Assembly (NCBI GenBank): GCA_026985055.1 | Contig: JALSQZ010000058.1 | Location: forward strand, 1-64,000 | Origin: Sedimenticola sp. | GTDB lineage: Bacteria > Pseudomonadota > Gammaproteobacteria > Chromatiales > Chromatiaceae | Reading direction: 5' to 3' | DNA: 64,000 nt | In this document: positions 24,497 to 34,733 of the stretch, piece after piece | How the letters are laid out: every line of letters begins with the position of its first letter | Numbering within the stretch: position 1 is the first letter of the stretch | The notes under the pieces: generated by a model | Seen by the model: only the letters and a program-made list of their open reading frames with translations | Databases searched by the model: none | Told to the model about the DNA's origin: nothing | Program-made: the position numbers and the translations under genes

Positions 24497-26257
24497 ATGA
24501 AATCACAAATTGCAAAACTTGTTGCCAGGGCTCTGGACGTACTCGTGAGGGATGGCGTGCTGGATGCAGGGCAGCGCTGTGAACCGGTCATCGAACGTAC
24601 CCGTGACGCCAGTCATGGTGATTTCGCCACCAACGCGGCGATGGTAAACGTGAAGGCTGCCGGGATGAAGCCCCGGGATCTGGCGCAAAAGATTGTCGAT
24701 GCCTTGCCCCAGTCCCCCCAGGTGGAAAAGGTGGAGATTGCCGGACCGGGCTTCATCAATTTTTATCTGACGGCTGATGCCTATCATTCAGTGGTACCCG
24801 AGATCATCCGCCTGGCGCACGATTATGGCCGTTCCGATCTGGGAAAGGGAAAAAAGGTGCAGGTGGAGTTCGTTTCCGCGAATCCCACCGGCCCCCTGCA
24901 TGTGGGGCACGGGCGCGGTGCCGCCTATGGCGCAGTGGTGGCGGATCTGCTCCAGGCGGTGGGTTTCGAGGTACACCGGGAATACTACGTCAATGATGCG
25001 GGACGGCAGATGAACATTCTGGCCGCTTCCGTATGGCTGCGTTATCTGGAGCTGGCGGGGGAGGAATTGGATTTCCCCAGCAATGGCTACAAGGGCGATT
25101 ATGTCTGGGATATTGCCGCTACCCTGCATCGGGAGCATGGGGATGAATATCGGTTCTCCGCGGATGAGGTATTTCAGGGAATTCCTACCGATGAACCCCG
25201 GGGTGGAGACAAGGAAAAGCATATCGATGCCCTTATCGAGCGCTGCAAGGTTCTGCTTGGAGACAATCGTTACCGCTATGTTTTCGAACTGGCCCTGAAC
25301 ACCATTCTGGACGATATTCGGGATGACCTGGAAAAATTCGGTGTCATCTACCAGGAATGGTATTCCGAGCGCAGTCTGGTGGAATCCGGCGCGGTGAACA
25401 AGGCCATCGAGCGCCTGCGCAAAAGCGGCTATCTGTATGAGGAAAAAGGCGCGCTGTGGTTCCGCTCCACGGAGTTTGGTGACGAGAAAGACCGGGTGGT
25501 GGTGCGTGACAATGGCCAGACCACCTATTTCGCTTCGGACATCGCCTACCACATGGACAAGCTGGAACGCGGTTTCGACCGGGTCATCGATGTCTGGGGG
25601 GCGGATCACCACGGTTATGTGCCCCGGGTGAAAGCTGCGCTGACAGCCCTGGGCGACGATGCGGACAAGCTGGATGTGCTGCTGGTGCAGTTCGCCATTC
25701 TGTATCGCAATGGCGAGAAACTGGCCATGTCCACCCGCTCCGGCGAGTTCGTCACCCTGCGCCAGCTGCGCAAGGAAGTGGGACGGGATGCGGCGCGCTT
25801 TTTCTATGTCATGCGCAAATGTGAACAGCACCTGGATTTCGATCTGGATCTGGCCAAGTCCCAGTCCAGTGACAACCCGGTTTACTATGTACAGTACGCC
25901 CATGCGCGGATCTGCGCGGTATTGCGTCAGGGGGCGGAAAAAGGCCTGGAGCTGGAGCCTGGCACCGGCGATACCCACCTCGACCGGCTGACCGAGGCGC
26001 ACGAGCTGAACCTGCTCAAGACCTTGTCCCGCTACCCGGAAGTGGTGGAGGCGGCCGCCCTCAATGAAGAGCCTCATCAGCTTACTCATTACCTGCGGGA
26101 ACTGGCCAACGACCTGCATACCTATTACAACGCCCATCAGTTCCTGGTCGATGACGAAGCGCTGCGGGATGCCCGCATCAAGCTCATTCTTGCGACCCGC
26201 GAAGTGTTGCGCAACGGTCTCAATCTCATTGGCGTATCCGCGCCGGAGACGATGTAA
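24497..26257 (+). CDS. argS: Arginyl-tRNA synthetase
   Basis: ArgS charges tRNA-Arg with arginine (class I synthetase). The 586-residue protein shows the HIGH-type motif [16 protein letters not shown] (about 126-141) and, in place of KMSKS, the class-typical [13 protein letters not shown]. It also has the N-terminal tRNA-binding domain and the C-terminal anticodon-binding domain ending near residue 585. The ATG at 24497 is preferred over an upstream TTG at 24485, which would precede the predicted transcription start. The SPOR-domain gene follows within four bases, an argS-ftsN-like pairing common in gammaproteobacteria. Confidence 0.95.
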   Translation: MKSQIAKLVARALDVLVRDGVLDAGQRCEPVIERTRDASHGDFATNAAMVNVKAAGMKPRDLAQKIVDALPQSPQVEKVEIAGPGFINFYLTADAYHSVVPEIIRLAHDYGRSDLGKGKKVQVEFVSANPTGPLHVGHGRGAAYGAVVADLLQAVGFEVHREYYVNDAGRQMNILAASVWLRYLELAGEELDFPSNGYKGDYVWDIAATLHREHGDEYRFSADEVFQGIPTDEPRGGDKEKHIDALIERCKVLLGDNRYRYVFELALNTILDDIRDDLEKFGVIYQEWYSERSLVESGAVNKAIERLRKSGYLYEEKGALWFRSTEFGDEKDRVVVRDNGQTTYFASDIAYHMDKLERGFDRVIDVWGADHHGYVPRVKAALTALGDDADKLDVLLVQFAILYRNGEKLAMSTRSGEFVTLRQLRKEVGRDAARFFYVMRKCEQHLDFDLDLAKSQSSDNPVYYVQYAHARICAVLRQGAEKGLELEPGTGDTHLDRLTEAHELNLLKTLSRYPEVVEAAALNEEPHQLTHYLRELANDLHTYYNAHQFLVDDEALRDARIKLILATREVLRNGLNLIGVSAPETM

Positions 26258-26260
26258 GTC

Positions 26261-26875
26261 ATGGCCAGAGATTACAAGGGCCGCGCCAATCGCGGCAAGA
26301 AGAGCAAAAAACCCATATCCGCCTGGGTATGGCTGATCACAGGGTTTGTTCTGGGCGCAGTCAGCGTGGGAATCATCTGTATCAAGCTTGCCCCGCGCAA
26401 CGCCACGGACAACTGGATAGGTGATCGTCCGCCCGCCGTCAGGGAGGCGCCCAAGGCACCTCCGCAATCTCCCGGTATCGTCAAGCCAAAACTGGATTTC
26501 TACAACCTGCTGGCCAACCGGGAAGTGCTGATTTCCGAAGACGAATTGGCGCGTCAGGTGAAAAAGGCGCCGCCGCCTCCGACGGCTTCCCGGGAGAAAA
26601 AGGCCGAACCGGTTCCTGCGCCAGCCAGGCCCGAGGCGACAGGCAAGAAGTATGTGGTGCAGGTGAGTTCCTTCCGCAGCCGCAAGGAGGCCGAGTCGCT
26701 CAAGGCGCGGCTGGCGTTGCTCGGACTGCGCGCCCATGTGAGCAGTGCCAGAATCAAGGGCAGCAGCTGGTACCGGGTGCAGCTTGGTCCTTATTCCAAT
26801 GCTGCTGCCATGCAGGACGTGCGCAGGCAGCTTGCAAGCAGTGGTTACAAATCTCTGGCCATTGCGCTTAAATAG
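26261..26875 (+). CDS. FtsN-like SPOR-domain cell-division protein
   Basis: The 204-residue protein has a basic cytoplasmic tail (residues 1-18), one membrane segment (AWVWLITGFVLGAVSVGIICI, about 21-41), and a Pro/Ala/Lys-rich linker. The C-terminal SPOR domain (about 128-204) runs from KKYVVQVSSFRSRKEAESLK to WYRVQLGPYSNAAAMQ. SPOR domains bind denuded peptidoglycan at the division septum, and this architecture is that of FtsN. It is shorter than E. coli FtsN (319), as usual for genes beside argS outside the enterics. It is probably transcribed with argS. Confidence 0.88.
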   Translation: MARDYKGRANRGKKSKKPISAWVWLITGFVLGAVSVGIICIKLAPRNATDNWIGDRPPAVREAPKAPPQSPGIVKPKLDFYNLLANREVLISEDELARQVKKAPPPPTASREKKAEPVPAPARPEATGKKYVVQVSSFRSRKEAESLKARLALLGLRAHVSSARIKGSSWYRVQLGPYSNAAAMQDVRRQLASSGYKSLAIALK

Positions 26876-26978
26876 AGAACAAAATTAGGAGTGTTGTTGA
26901 AGAATCTGTCAGTCTGGCCGATGGTATTCCCGGAGTCTCGCAAAGATCCTTCCTTGGGATTTTTTTCTTGGCCCGCAC

Positions 26979-27016
26979 GGGTATCCGGTTTATCGAGATG
27001 CCGTTTTTTCAATGAC
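26979..27016 (+). repeat. Multi-hairpin repeat element, degenerate copy C
   Basis: GGGTATCC...TCGAGATGCC followed by GTTTTTTCAATGACC matches hairpin 1 and the first arm of hairpin 2 of the 13181/23577 element, with several mismatches. It ends a few bases before the ribosome site of the FIST gene. An ATG inside it (27012) is therefore unlikely to be the real start. Confidence 0.5.
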
Positions 27017-27029
27017 CGTTGGGGACAGT

Positions 27030-28172
27030 ATGGAAGCAAGCCTGCTCGAGTACGATGCTGAAAAGGGTTGGCTGGGGACAACCGGGAAAAGCGCGGACAG
27101 TGTTTCCAGCCTGGTGCTGGTATTCAGCAGCTTGTCTCGGGAATCGACCCTTGAGGCATTGCGGTCATTGCGAGACAGTTATCCTGGTGCGGTGATAATG
27201 GGCTGCTCCACTGCCGGAGAAATCCTGGATACGCGCTTTCTGGAACAGGGCATGGTGGCGCTGGTTGTCCGGTTTGAACATGCCAGGCTGGCTCTGGAAT
27301 GCCGCCGGAATGGGTCGGACGCGGATGCCTTTGGCATCGGCAAGTCGCTGGCCGAGGCGCTGTCCAGGGAGGAAAAGCCGCGTACCCTGTTCGTGCTCTC
27401 GGAAGGCCTGGGCATCAATGCTTCCGATCTCATGCGCGGCTTCAACGCGGTGCTTCAGGGGGAGATTCCCGTTACCGGCGGACTGGCGGGCGACGCAACC
27501 CGTTTCCAGTCCACCTGGGTAATCGGCGAGGATCAAATTCATGAAGACATGGTTTGCGCGCTTGGCATCTACGGAGCGCGCCTTGGTGTCGCCCATGGTT
27601 CCTGTGGAGGCTGGGATGTGCTCGGGCCGGAGCGTATCGTGACCCGCTCTGACGGCAATGTCCTGTACGAGCTCGATGACCAGCCCGCGCTGGCACTATA
27701 CAAGAAATATCTGGGTGAGCGCGCCCGGGAACTGCCAGCTTCCGGCCTGCTTTTTCCCCTGGCCCTGCGCGCAGAGCAGGAGCAGACGGAACAGAAGGTG
27801 CGCACCATTCTGGGGGTGAATGAAGAGGAGCAGTCCCTGACCTTTGCCGGGGACATTCCCCAGGGCGGCCTGGTCCAGCTCATGCACGCCAATTTCGACC
27901 GGCTCATTGATGGCGCCGAGGATGCCGCCGGTTGCATGGATCTGTCCTCTTACGCTGGAGGGCCCTTGTGCTGCATCGCCATCAGTTGCGTGGGCCGGCA
28001 TCTGGTGCTGGGGCCGCGGGTCGAGGAAGAGATTGAAGCCGTACGGGAGAAACTGCCGGAACAAACGCGCCAGATTGGTTTTTATTCCTATGGCGAGCTG
28101 TCTCCTCTTGCTTCGGGACTGTGTGATTTGCACAACCAGACCATGACCCTGACCCTGTGGTGGGAATATTGA
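27030..28172 (+). CDS. FIST-domain sensory protein
   Basis: The 380-residue protein consists of a FIST_N domain (about 25-215, with GAVIMGCSTAGEI and FVLSEGLGINASDLMRGF and the TGGLAGD block) and a FIST_C domain (about 215-375, ending CDLHNQTMTLTLWWEY). FIST proteins are predicted to sense small molecules, perhaps amino acids, and usually sit beside signalling genes. GGGGA (27021-27025) before ATG 27030 supports this start. The next gene, a GGDEF/EAL protein, begins on the last base of this stop codon (TGATG), so the sensor and the c-di-GMP enzyme are made together. No signal peptide or membrane segment is seen. Confidence 0.9.
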   Translation: MEASLLEYDAEKGWLGTTGKSADSVSSLVLVFSSLSRESTLEALRSLRDSYPGAVIMGCSTAGEILDTRFLEQGMVALVVRFEHARLALECRRNGSDADAFGIGKSLAEALSREEKPRTLFVLSEGLGINASDLMRGFNAVLQGEIPVTGGLAGDATRFQSTWVIGEDQIHEDMVCALGIYGARLGVAHGSCGGWDVLGPERIVTRSDGNVLYELDDQPALALYKKYLGERARELPASGLLFPLALRAEQEQTEQKVRTILGVNEEEQSLTFAGDIPQGGLVQLMHANFDRLIDGAEDAAGCMDLSSYAGGPLCCIAISCVGRHLVLGPRVEEEIEAVREKLPEQTRQIGFYSYGELSPLASGLCDLHNQTMTLTLWWEY

Positions 28173-30418
28173 TGCACCGGTTGCTCAAGCGGCAGTTGAA
28201 AAAACTGGGACTGGACGCCGAGCGGGTGCCGGATCAGGAACAATGGCAGCGCTTTCTGTCCCTCGTGGATGAGGCCTATGCCCAGTCCGATCAGGACAGG
28301 TATACCCTGGAGCGTTCCCTGAGCATTTCTTCCGAGGAAATGCAGGCGCTCTATCAGCGCCTGAAATCATCTTCCGAAGCACGCATGAGCGCGATTGCCA
28401 AGGCATTTCCCGACATGATTTTCTTTCAGGATGAAGAAGGTCGTTATCTGGATGTACTTACCTCCAGGCCGGAAGAACTCTATGTTCCCCCGGAAAAGAT
28501 CATCGGGCGGACAATGGAAGACATATTCGATGAACCACTGCTGGGCCTTTTTCGCAAGCTGCTGGCGGACGCCTTGAACAGCGGCCGATTACAGCAGATC
28601 GAATACCAGATGCCAAACGGAAAAGGCGAACTGCGCATGTATGAGGCGCGTATGGTGCCCATGGAGTTCCGTGACGAAGGCAAACGGTCGCTGCTTACGG
28701 TGGTGCGTGATGTAACCGATATTCGCCGTGAGGAAACCCGGGGGCACCTGGTCGCCAAGGCGGTCAGCGCGGCCCGGGAAGGCATTGTTATTCTGGATGA
28801 GAAAAAACATATCGTCTCCGCCAATCCTGCGGTGGAAAGCATCTGCCAGGTGGCGGTTACAGAAATCCTGGGCAAAGGTTTGTCGGTGCTCTGCGGCGCT
28901 GAGACGCAACTGCTGGAAGACGCTGCCTGGCGGATCCTGGATACTCAGGGGCGCTGGCATGGTGAAGTGCAGATCTGCCGCGTGGATGGTACGCCTGTGT
29001 CCCTGTGGCTGAATGTGGATCGGGTGAACCCCGAATCCGATATGCCGCCGCACTATGTAATCCTGCTGAACGATATAACCGAACTGCATGCTTCGCGTCA
29101 GGAGCTGGAGCGCCTTGCTACCCATGATTATCTGACTGGCCTGCCCAACCGCATCCTGTTTCAGGATCGTCTGGAACAGGCGCTGGCCCGCACACAGCGA
29201 AGCACTTGTTCCGGCGCACTGTTCTTCATGGATCTCGACCGGTTCAAGATCATCAATGACAGCCTGGGTCATCAGGTGGGAGACCGCTTGCTTCAGGCCG
29301 TGGCAAACCGCCTGTCTGCCCACATCCGGCCTGCTGACACCCTGGCGCGCATGGGTGGCGATGAATTCACCCTCATCGTTGAAGACCTGCGTCGCCCGGA
29401 AGACATCGTGCAGCTGCTGGAAAAGCTTCAGGAGGCATTTCGCCGTCCTTTCCGCGTGGGCCAGCATGAATTGCGCACTACCGCCAGTATTGGCGTGAGC
29501 ATCTTCCCGCGTGATGGCAGAACCACGGACGAACTCATCAAGAATGCGGATACGGCCATGTATGCGGCCAAGGAAAGCGGCAGGGATCAGTACCGCTTCT
29601 TTACCGAGCGCCTTACTCTTTCCGCCTATTCCTATTTCGATACCGAGCAGGGATTGCACAAGGCGCTGGCTGGTGATGAGTTCTACCTCGTTTACCAGCC
29701 CCAGTATGAACTGTCCAGCGGGCAACTGGTGGGGGTGGAGGCGCTGCTGCGCTGGCATCGGCCCGGCCAGGGTCTGATCAGCCCTTCAACATTCATTCCC
29801 ATGGCTGAAATGGCGGGCCTGATCGCTCCTTTGGGTGCCTGGGTGCGGGAGGCGGTATGCAAACAGATCGTCGCCTGGCAGGAGGCCGGCGTCCTCCCTC
29901 CAAAGGTGGCGATCAACCTCTCCAGCCGCGAGTTGGTCAAACCGGGTTTGAATGCCAGTGTCGCCAGCCTGCTTGCCCGCTACCGGGTTTCCGCCGAACT
30001 CATTGAGTTCGAGATCACTGAGAGCGTTATCATCGAAAGAGGTGATGTTGCCTACCAGAACCTGTTTGGTCTTACGGAAATGGGCATAGAGCTGGCCATC
30101 GATGATTTCGGCACCGGTCATTCCTCACTGGTAAACCTGAAGCGTTTCCCCCTCGCCAGTCTGAAAATCGACCGCAGTTTCGTGCGAGACCTGCTGGTGG
30201 ATGAAAATGACGAAGCCATCGTGCGCGCCACCATTGTTCTGGCGCGAAGCTTTGGCATGAAGACCGTGGCGGAAGGGGTGGAAAACCATCAGCAACTGGC
30301 GTTTCTGCGGGAGGCTGGCTGTGACCGGGTGCAAGGCTTTGTCTGCGGCAAGCCCATGAGCGCTGCGGGCATAGCCCGGCTGCTGGAGAAAGCCGCTGCT
30401 GCAGGTAGTGGCGAGTGA
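28172..30418 (+). CDS. PAS-GGDEF-EAL cyclic-di-GMP enzyme
   Basis: The 748-residue protein starts with a coiled segment and two PAS domains (about 70-190 and 195-315). A GGDEF domain (about 320-480) follows, with an intact MGGDEF active site and the inhibitory I-site RPAD five residues before it. An EAL domain (about 500-745) shows VEALLRW, FEITES, DDFGTGHSS, KIDRSF and AEGVE. Both catalytic halves look complete, so it could make and break c-di-GMP, with feedback inhibition of synthesis. No membrane segment is seen, so it is cytosolic. The upstream FIST gene overlaps by one base and is the likely input sensor. Confidence 0.92.
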   Translation: MHRLLKRQLKKLGLDAERVPDQEQWQRFLSLVDEAYAQSDQDRYTLERSLSISSEEMQALYQRLKSSSEARMSAIAKAFPDMIFFQDEEGRYLDVLTSRPEELYVPPEKIIGRTMEDIFDEPLLGLFRKLLADALNSGRLQQIEYQMPNGKGELRMYEARMVPMEFRDEGKRSLLTVVRDVTDIRREETRGHLVAKAVSAAREGIVILDEKKHIVSANPAVESICQVAVTEILGKGLSVLCGAETQLLEDAAWRILDTQGRWHGEVQICRVDGTPVSLWLNVDRVNPESDMPPHYVILLNDITELHASRQELERLATHDYLTGLPNRILFQDRLEQALARTQRSTCSGALFFMDLDRFKIINDSLGHQVGDRLLQAVANRLSAHIRPADTLARMGGDEFTLIVEDLRRPEDIVQLLEKLQEAFRRPFRVGQHELRTTASIGVSIFPRDGRTTDELIKNADTAMYAAKESGRDQYRFFTERLTLSAYSYFDTEQGLHKALAGDEFYLVYQPQYELSSGQLVGVEALLRWHRPGQGLISPSTFIPMAEMAGLIAPLGAWVREAVCKQIVAWQEAGVLPPKVAINLSSRELVKPGLNASVASLLARYRVSAELIEFEITESVIIERGDVAYQNLFGLTEMGIELAIDDFGTGHSSLVNLKRFPLASLKIDRSFVRDLLVDENDEAIVRATIVLARSFGMKTVAEGVENHQQLAFLREAGCDRVQGFVCGKPMSAAGIARLLEKAAAAGSGE

Positions 30419-30510
30419 TGATGAGCAGTGCGTTTCCTTTCGGGTTCCGGTAAAATTACTGATTACTTTTTCGTATCCGCATGCCGGCATCACGGCAGGG
30501 AGTATTCAGC

Positions 30511-31197
30511 ATGAAAGATTTTGTATTGGCGCCTTCCATCCTTTCCGCAGATTTTGCCAAGCTGGGCCAGGAATGTGACGATGTGCTGGCATCGGGCTGT
30601 GAATTCATCCATTTCGATGTGATGGACAATCACTACGTGCCCAATCTGACCATCGGCCCCCTGGTGTGTGACGCCCTGCGCAAGCACGGCATCACCGCTC
30701 CTATCGATGTACACCTGATGGTCAGCCCGGTAGATCGCATCGTGGGTGATTTTGCCGAAGCCGGCGCTACCTATATCACCTTCCATCCGGAAGCATCCGA
30801 GCATGTGGATCGTACCCTGCAGCTGATCCGAAGCGCTGGCTGCAAGGCCGGTCTGGTATTCAATCCGGCCACGCCGCTGGATTATCTGAAATATGAAATG
30901 GAAAATGTGGACATGATTCTGCTCATGTCCGTGAACCCCGGCTTTGGCGGTCAGAGCTTCATTCCTTCCGCCCTGCCCAAGCTCAGGGAAGCACGCAAGA
31001 TGATCGATGATTCCGGCCTGGACATTCGCCTGGAAATCGACGGCGGCGTGAAAGTGGACAACATCGCCGAGATCGCTGCCGCGGGCGCCGATACCTTCGT
31101 TTCAGGCTCCGGTATCTTTGGTGGGCGCAACGAAGACGATCCCAACAAATATGATACCCGCGTCCGGGAAATGCTCGATGCACTGAAGGCCGGTTGA
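30511..31197 (+). CDS. rpe: Ribulose-phosphate 3-epimerase
   Basis: Rpe interconverts ribulose-5-phosphate and xylulose-5-phosphate in the pentose phosphate and Calvin pathways. The 228-residue TIM barrel shows [28 protein letters not shown] and DVHLMV with metal ligands. The phosphate-binding block comprises [14 protein letters not shown] and LEIDGGV. ATG 30511 matches family starts; an in-frame ATG at 30481 adds ten non-homologous residues. Its stop overlaps the gph start by one base (TGATG), giving the rpe-gph operon typical of gammaproteobacteria. Confidence 0.95.
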   Translation: MKDFVLAPSILSADFAKLGQECDDVLASGCEFIHFDVMDNHYVPNLTIGPLVCDALRKHGITAPIDVHLMVSPVDRIVGDFAEAGATYITFHPEASEHVDRTLQLIRSAGCKAGLVFNPATPLDYLKYEMENVDMILLMSVNPGFGGQSFIPSALPKLREARKMIDDSGLDIRLEIDGGVKVDNIAEIAAAGADTFVSGSGIFGGRNEDDPNKYDTRVREMLDALKAG

Positions 31198-31862
31198 TGT
31201 CCGACAAGCCGCAAATGATCCTCATCGACGTGGATGGCACGCTGGTTGACAGCGTGCCGGATCTAGCCTGGTGCGTGGACGAGATGATGAAAACCCTGGG
31301 GCGAGCGCCCTGGGGTGAAAAGCGCGTCCGCGACTGGGTGGGCAACGGAGTGGAGCGCCTGGTGCGCCGTGCCCTCATCGGCCAGCTCGATGGCGAACCC
31401 TCCGATGAGGAATTCGACAAGGCCTATCCGCTCTTTCTCGACCTGTATGCGGAGAACACCTCCAGGCGTTCGACCCTCTATCCCGGGGTCAGGGAAGGGC
31501 TGGACTACCTGCGACAGCAGGGATATTCCCTGGGCTGCGTGACCAACAAGGCGGAACAGTTTACCCTGCCCCTGCTGCGCGATCTCGGCATCGAAGATTA
31601 TTTTGGCATCGTCGTCGCCGGTGATACCCTGCCGGTGAAAAAACCCGATCCCACGCCACTGCTCTATGCCGCCGAATTCTTCGGCGCCACCCCGGAGCAA
31701 TCACTCATGATCGGCGACTCCAAAAGCGACGTCACCGCCGCCCGCGCCGCCGGCTTTCGCATCATCTGCATGAGCTATGGCTACAATCACGGCGAGGACA
31801 TCCGTAAATACGACCCGGATGCGGTGATCGACTCCATGGCGGAGCTGGAAAGGCTGCTGTAG
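31197..31862 (+). CDS. gph: Phosphoglycolate phosphatase
   Basis: Gph hydrolyses 2-phosphoglycolate, formed by DNA repair and, where present, by Rubisco oxygenation. The 221-residue HAD hydrolase has motif I DVDGTLVDSVPDL (about 10-22), the conserved Thr/Asn in GCVTNKAEQ, the Lys in PVKKPDPTPL and the acidic motif IV GDSKSDVTAARAAG. The cap domain lies between motifs I and II. It is the second gene of the rpe-gph pair and stands upstream of the trp genes, as in Pseudomonas and relatives. Confidence 0.94.
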   Translation: MSDKPQMILIDVDGTLVDSVPDLAWCVDEMMKTLGRAPWGEKRVRDWVGNGVERLVRRALIGQLDGEPSDEEFDKAYPLFLDLYAENTSRRSTLYPGVREGLDYLRQQGYSLGCVTNKAEQFTLPLLRDLGIEDYFGIVVAGDTLPVKKPDPTPLLYAAEFFGATPEQSLMIGDSKSDVTAARAAGFRIICMSYGYNHGEDIRKYDPDAVIDSMAELERLL

Positions 31863-31936
31863 GCTGCCAAAAGCAAATTGTTGCATTGGCGTGTCTAAGC
31901 GCCATACTGTCCCGGAAAGTCATCAAACCAGAGGCC

Positions 31937-32413
31937 ATGAAAATGAACCGAAACCTGCTTGCGACCTGTATTCTGTTTTTCGTTGGAATGCCTCTAGGCT
32001 CATTTGCCGGAAGCCAAGAACAGGAAATGAGTCAAATGATGCATCACAGCATGATGGATCATGCAGATGATGGACGAATATCCCTTGGCCTTTCGGCAAA
32101 GATGAAGCGCCATCAATTGGCCAACATGCGTTCTCATCTTGAAGCGATACAAGGGATTGTCGGTTTGATCGGAAAGGGAGATTTCGACACTGCCTCCGAG
32201 TTGGCTCACAACAGGCTCGGGCTGACAGAAGACATGCAAAAGATGTGTAATATGTTTGAAAACGAGAACTTCAGGAACCTTGGCCTGCAGTTTCACAAAA
32301 GCGCGGATCATCTTGCCGAGGTGTTGAAGACGAAAGACGCCAACCAGTCTCTTCAGGCGTTGAGCGAAACGATGGGGTATTGCGTGCAATGCCATGCCAC
32401 TTTTCGCCAGTGA
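31937..32413 (+). CDS. Exported c'-type monohaem cytochrome-like protein
   Basis: The 158-residue protein has a signal peptide (about residues 1-25) and a mostly helical mature part. One haem site, CVQCH, lies near the C terminus (YCVQCHATFRQ), the layout of class II (c') cytochromes. Met/His-rich residues follow the signal (MMHHSMMDH). Class II cytochromes act in periplasmic electron transfer or in binding nitric oxide and carbon monoxide. AGAGG before the ATG at 31937 supports this start. It is inserted between gph and trpE, genes adjacent in many relatives, and probably has its own transcript. Confidence 0.82.
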   Translation: MKMNRNLLATCILFFVGMPLGSFAGSQEQEMSQMMHHSMMDHADDGRISLGLSAKMKRHQLANMRSHLEAIQGIVGLIGKGDFDTASELAHNRLGLTEDMQKMCNMFENENFRNLGLQFHKSADHLAEVLKTKDANQSLQALSETMGYCVQCHATFRQ

Positions 32414-32603
32414 ATCCTGAAAAAAATTTTGCTCCGGTAGATCGGGTTTGCTTTTTCGGCCATGCCGGGTTTTCTCCGCGCCGGGAAAAAACAGGAACAG
32501 GCTTGGCTAATCCGGTTTTTTGTTTTATCTTTCCCCTCCATACACGAAATTCCAGAAAGTGATCATGATGCACACGATAGAGAAAGCACAAGGGCGATGG
32601 CGG

Positions 32604-32619
32604 AGCTGAGCATTCAGCT
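32604..32619 (+). promoter_or_regulatory. Hairpin in the trpE leader region
   Basis: AGCTGA-GCAT-TCAGCT forms a perfect 6-bp stem 38 bases before trpE. The stop of a 14-residue frame with one Trp (32565-32609, MMHTIEKAQGRWRS) falls in its left arm. This is reminiscent of, but much weaker than, a trp attenuator, because there are no tandem Trp codons. Confidence 0.3.
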
Positions 32620-32657
32620 GCCCGTTCTGTTTGTGTTTCGATATTGTGGAGAAAGTC

Positions 32658-34151
32658 ATGACCCCTGAAAAATTCGACGCCCTGGCCGCCCAGGGTTACA
32701 ACCGCATCCCCGTGGTTTGCGAGGTGCTTGCGGATCTCGATACCCCCCTGAGTGTTTACCTGAAGCTGGTGGATGGCCCCTACGGCTATCTGTTCGAATC
32801 CGTGCAGGGGGGAGAGAAGTGGGGGCGGTATTCCATCATCGGCCTGCCTTGCCGCACCCAGCTGCGGGTCAATCGCCGCCAGATCACCATCAGCACCGAT
32901 GGTGAAATAGTGGAGACCGTCCAGGCCGACGACCCCCTGGCCTTCATCGAGGATTTCCAGTCTCGCTACAAGGTGCCGGAGCTGCCCGATCTGCCACGCT
33001 TCAGCGGCGGACTGGTAGGCTATTTCGGCTATGACAGCATCGGCTATATCGAGCCCAGGCTCTACAATCCTGACAAGAACGACCCGCTGCAAACGCCGGA
33101 CATCCTGCTCATGGTGTCCGATGAGGTGGTGGTGTTCGACAATCTGGCCGGGCGCATGTTCATCATCGTGCATGCTGATCCGGTACGGGGCGACACTTAC
33201 GCCAGCGCCCAGGCACGCATCGCCGAGCTGGCCGAACGCATGCGCAACAGCCCGCCGCGACTGCCCCAGACGCAGGGCCGAAAGATACAGGAGTCGGATT
33301 TTGTTTCCGGTTTTACCGAGGATGGTTTCCAGGCTGCGGTGGAGCGCATCAAGGACTACATCGTGGCCGGGGACTGCATGCAGGTGGTGTTGTCCCAGCG
33401 TTTGTCCATTCCCTATCAGGCGCCGCCTCTGGATCTGTACCGGGCTCTGCGCGGCCTGAATCCGTCGCCCTATATGTACTTTCTGGATCTGGAGGACTTT
33501 CAGATCGTCGGCTCTTCACCGGAGATTCTGGTGCGGCTGGAAGACAACGAAGTCACCGTGCGTCCCATTGCCGGCACCCGGCGCCGGGGGCATACGCAAG
33601 ACGAAGACAAGGCCCTGGAAGCAGAGCTGCTGGCCGATCCCAAGGAGCTGGCGGAACATCTCATGCTCATCGATCTGGGACGCAATGACGCGGGTCGGGT
33701 GGCGCGAACCGGCAGCGTGACCCTTACGGACAAGATGATCGTGGAGCGGTATTCCCATGTCATGCACATCGTCTCCAACGTCACCGCGGACCTGAAGGAA
33801 GACCTGAGCGCCATCGACGTGCTGCGCGCCACCTTCCCGGCGGGCACCGTGTCCGGCGCGCCCAAGATTCGCGCCATGGAGATCATTGATGAACTCGAAC
33901 CGGTGAAGCGCGGCGTCTATTCCGGCGCCGTGGGTTATCTATCATGGAATGGCAACATGGATACGGCCATCGCCATTCGCACCGCGGTGATCAAGGATCA
34001 GCAGCTGCATATCCAGGCAGGCGCCGGAGTAGTGGCGGATTCGAAACCCGAGCTGGAATGGAAGGAAACCATGAACAAGGGCAGGGCGGTATTCCGCGCC
34101 GTAGCCCTGGCGGAAGCCGGGCTGGAAAAGCATTTGTGTGAGGAGGGCTGA
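32658..34151 (+). CDS. trpE: Anthranilate synthase component I
   Basis: TrpE converts chorismate to anthranilate with ammonia supplied by TrpG. The 497-residue protein starts after GGAG at ATG 32658. It shows the N-terminal feedback region ([23 protein letters not shown] area, including LESV-type Trp-binding residues) and the chorismate-binding half with [52 protein letters not shown] and [11 protein letters not shown]. It heads the trp gene block; trpG follows directly. Confidence 0.95.
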   Translation: MTPEKFDALAAQGYNRIPVVCEVLADLDTPLSVYLKLVDGPYGYLFESVQGGEKWGRYSIIGLPCRTQLRVNRRQITISTDGEIVETVQADDPLAFIEDFQSRYKVPELPDLPRFSGGLVGYFGYDSIGYIEPRLYNPDKNDPLQTPDILLMVSDEVVVFDNLAGRMFIIVHADPVRGDTYASAQARIAELAERMRNSPPRLPQTQGRKIQESDFVSGFTEDGFQAAVERIKDYIVAGDCMQVVLSQRLSIPYQAPPLDLYRALRGLNPSPYMYFLDLEDFQIVGSSPEILVRLEDNEVTVRPIAGTRRRGHTQDEDKALEAELLADPKELAEHLMLIDLGRNDAGRVARTGSVTLTDKMIVERYSHVMHIVSNVTADLKEDLSAIDVLRATFPAGTVSGAPKIRAMEIIDELEPVKRGVYSGAVGYLSWNGNMDTAIAIRTAVIKDQQLHIQAGAGVVADSKPELEWKETMNKGRAVFRAVALAEAGLEKHLCEEG

Positions 34152-34154
34152 ATC

Positions 34155-34733
34155 ATGTTGCTGATGATCGACAACTACGACTCCTTCACCTTCAATCTGG
34201 TGCAGTATTTCGGCGAACTGGGCGCGGAGGTAAAGGTAGTGCGCAACGACGAGATCGACATTGCCGGCATCGAAGCCCTGGCGCCGGATCAGCTGGTAAT
34301 CTCTCCCGGCCCCTGCACCCCCAACGAAGCGGGCATTTCCCTGCAAGCCATCACCCATTTTGCCGGCAAGTTGCCGATATTGGGCGTGTGTCTGGGCCAT
34401 CAGTCCATCGGCCAGGCCTTTGGCGGCAAAATCGTCCATGCGCGGGAGATCATGCACGGCAAGACCTCGCCCATCTTTCATGCCGATACCGGCGTGTTCC
34501 GCAATCTGGACAATCCCTTTCAGGCGACGCGCTATCATTCCCTGGTGATCGAAAAGGACAGCCTGCCCGATTGCCTGGAAATCACCGCCTGGACGGAAAA
34601 GGGCGGTGAAATGGACGAGATCATGGGCGTGCGCCACCGGGAGCTGGATGTGCAGGGGGTACAGTTTCATCCCGAGTCCATCCTGACCCAACATGGGCAC
34701 GATATGCTGCGGAATTTCCTGGAGGGCAAATGA
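34155..34733 (+). CDS. trpG: Anthranilate synthase glutamine amidotransferase (TrpG/PabA)
   Basis: The 192-residue class I amidotransferase releases ammonia from glutamine for TrpE. The nucleophile Cys is in [16 protein letters not shown] (about 76-91), and the His-Glu pair is in [13 protein letters not shown] near the end. The N-terminal [20 protein letters not shown] is typical of TrpG/PabA, which can also serve para-aminobenzoate synthesis. It is three bases downstream of trpE. The next gene starts inside its stop codon. Confidence 0.95.
   Translation: MLLMIDNYDSFTFNLVQYFGELGAEVKVVRNDEIDIAGIEALAPDQLVISPGPCTPNEAGISLQAITHFAGKLPILGVCLGHQSIGQAFGGKIVHAREIMHGKTSPIFHADTGVFRNLDNPFQATRYHSLVIEKDSLPDCLEITAWTEKGGEMDEIMGVRHRELDVQGVQFHPESILTQHGHDMLRNFLEGK

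Noticed and set aside
32470..32520. A/T-flanked imperfect inverted repeat before trpE as an intrinsic terminator of the cytochrome gene
   Set aside because: The AAAAAACAGGA/TCCGGTTTTTT arms pair imperfectly over a long loop with little GC in the stem; evidence too weak to call.
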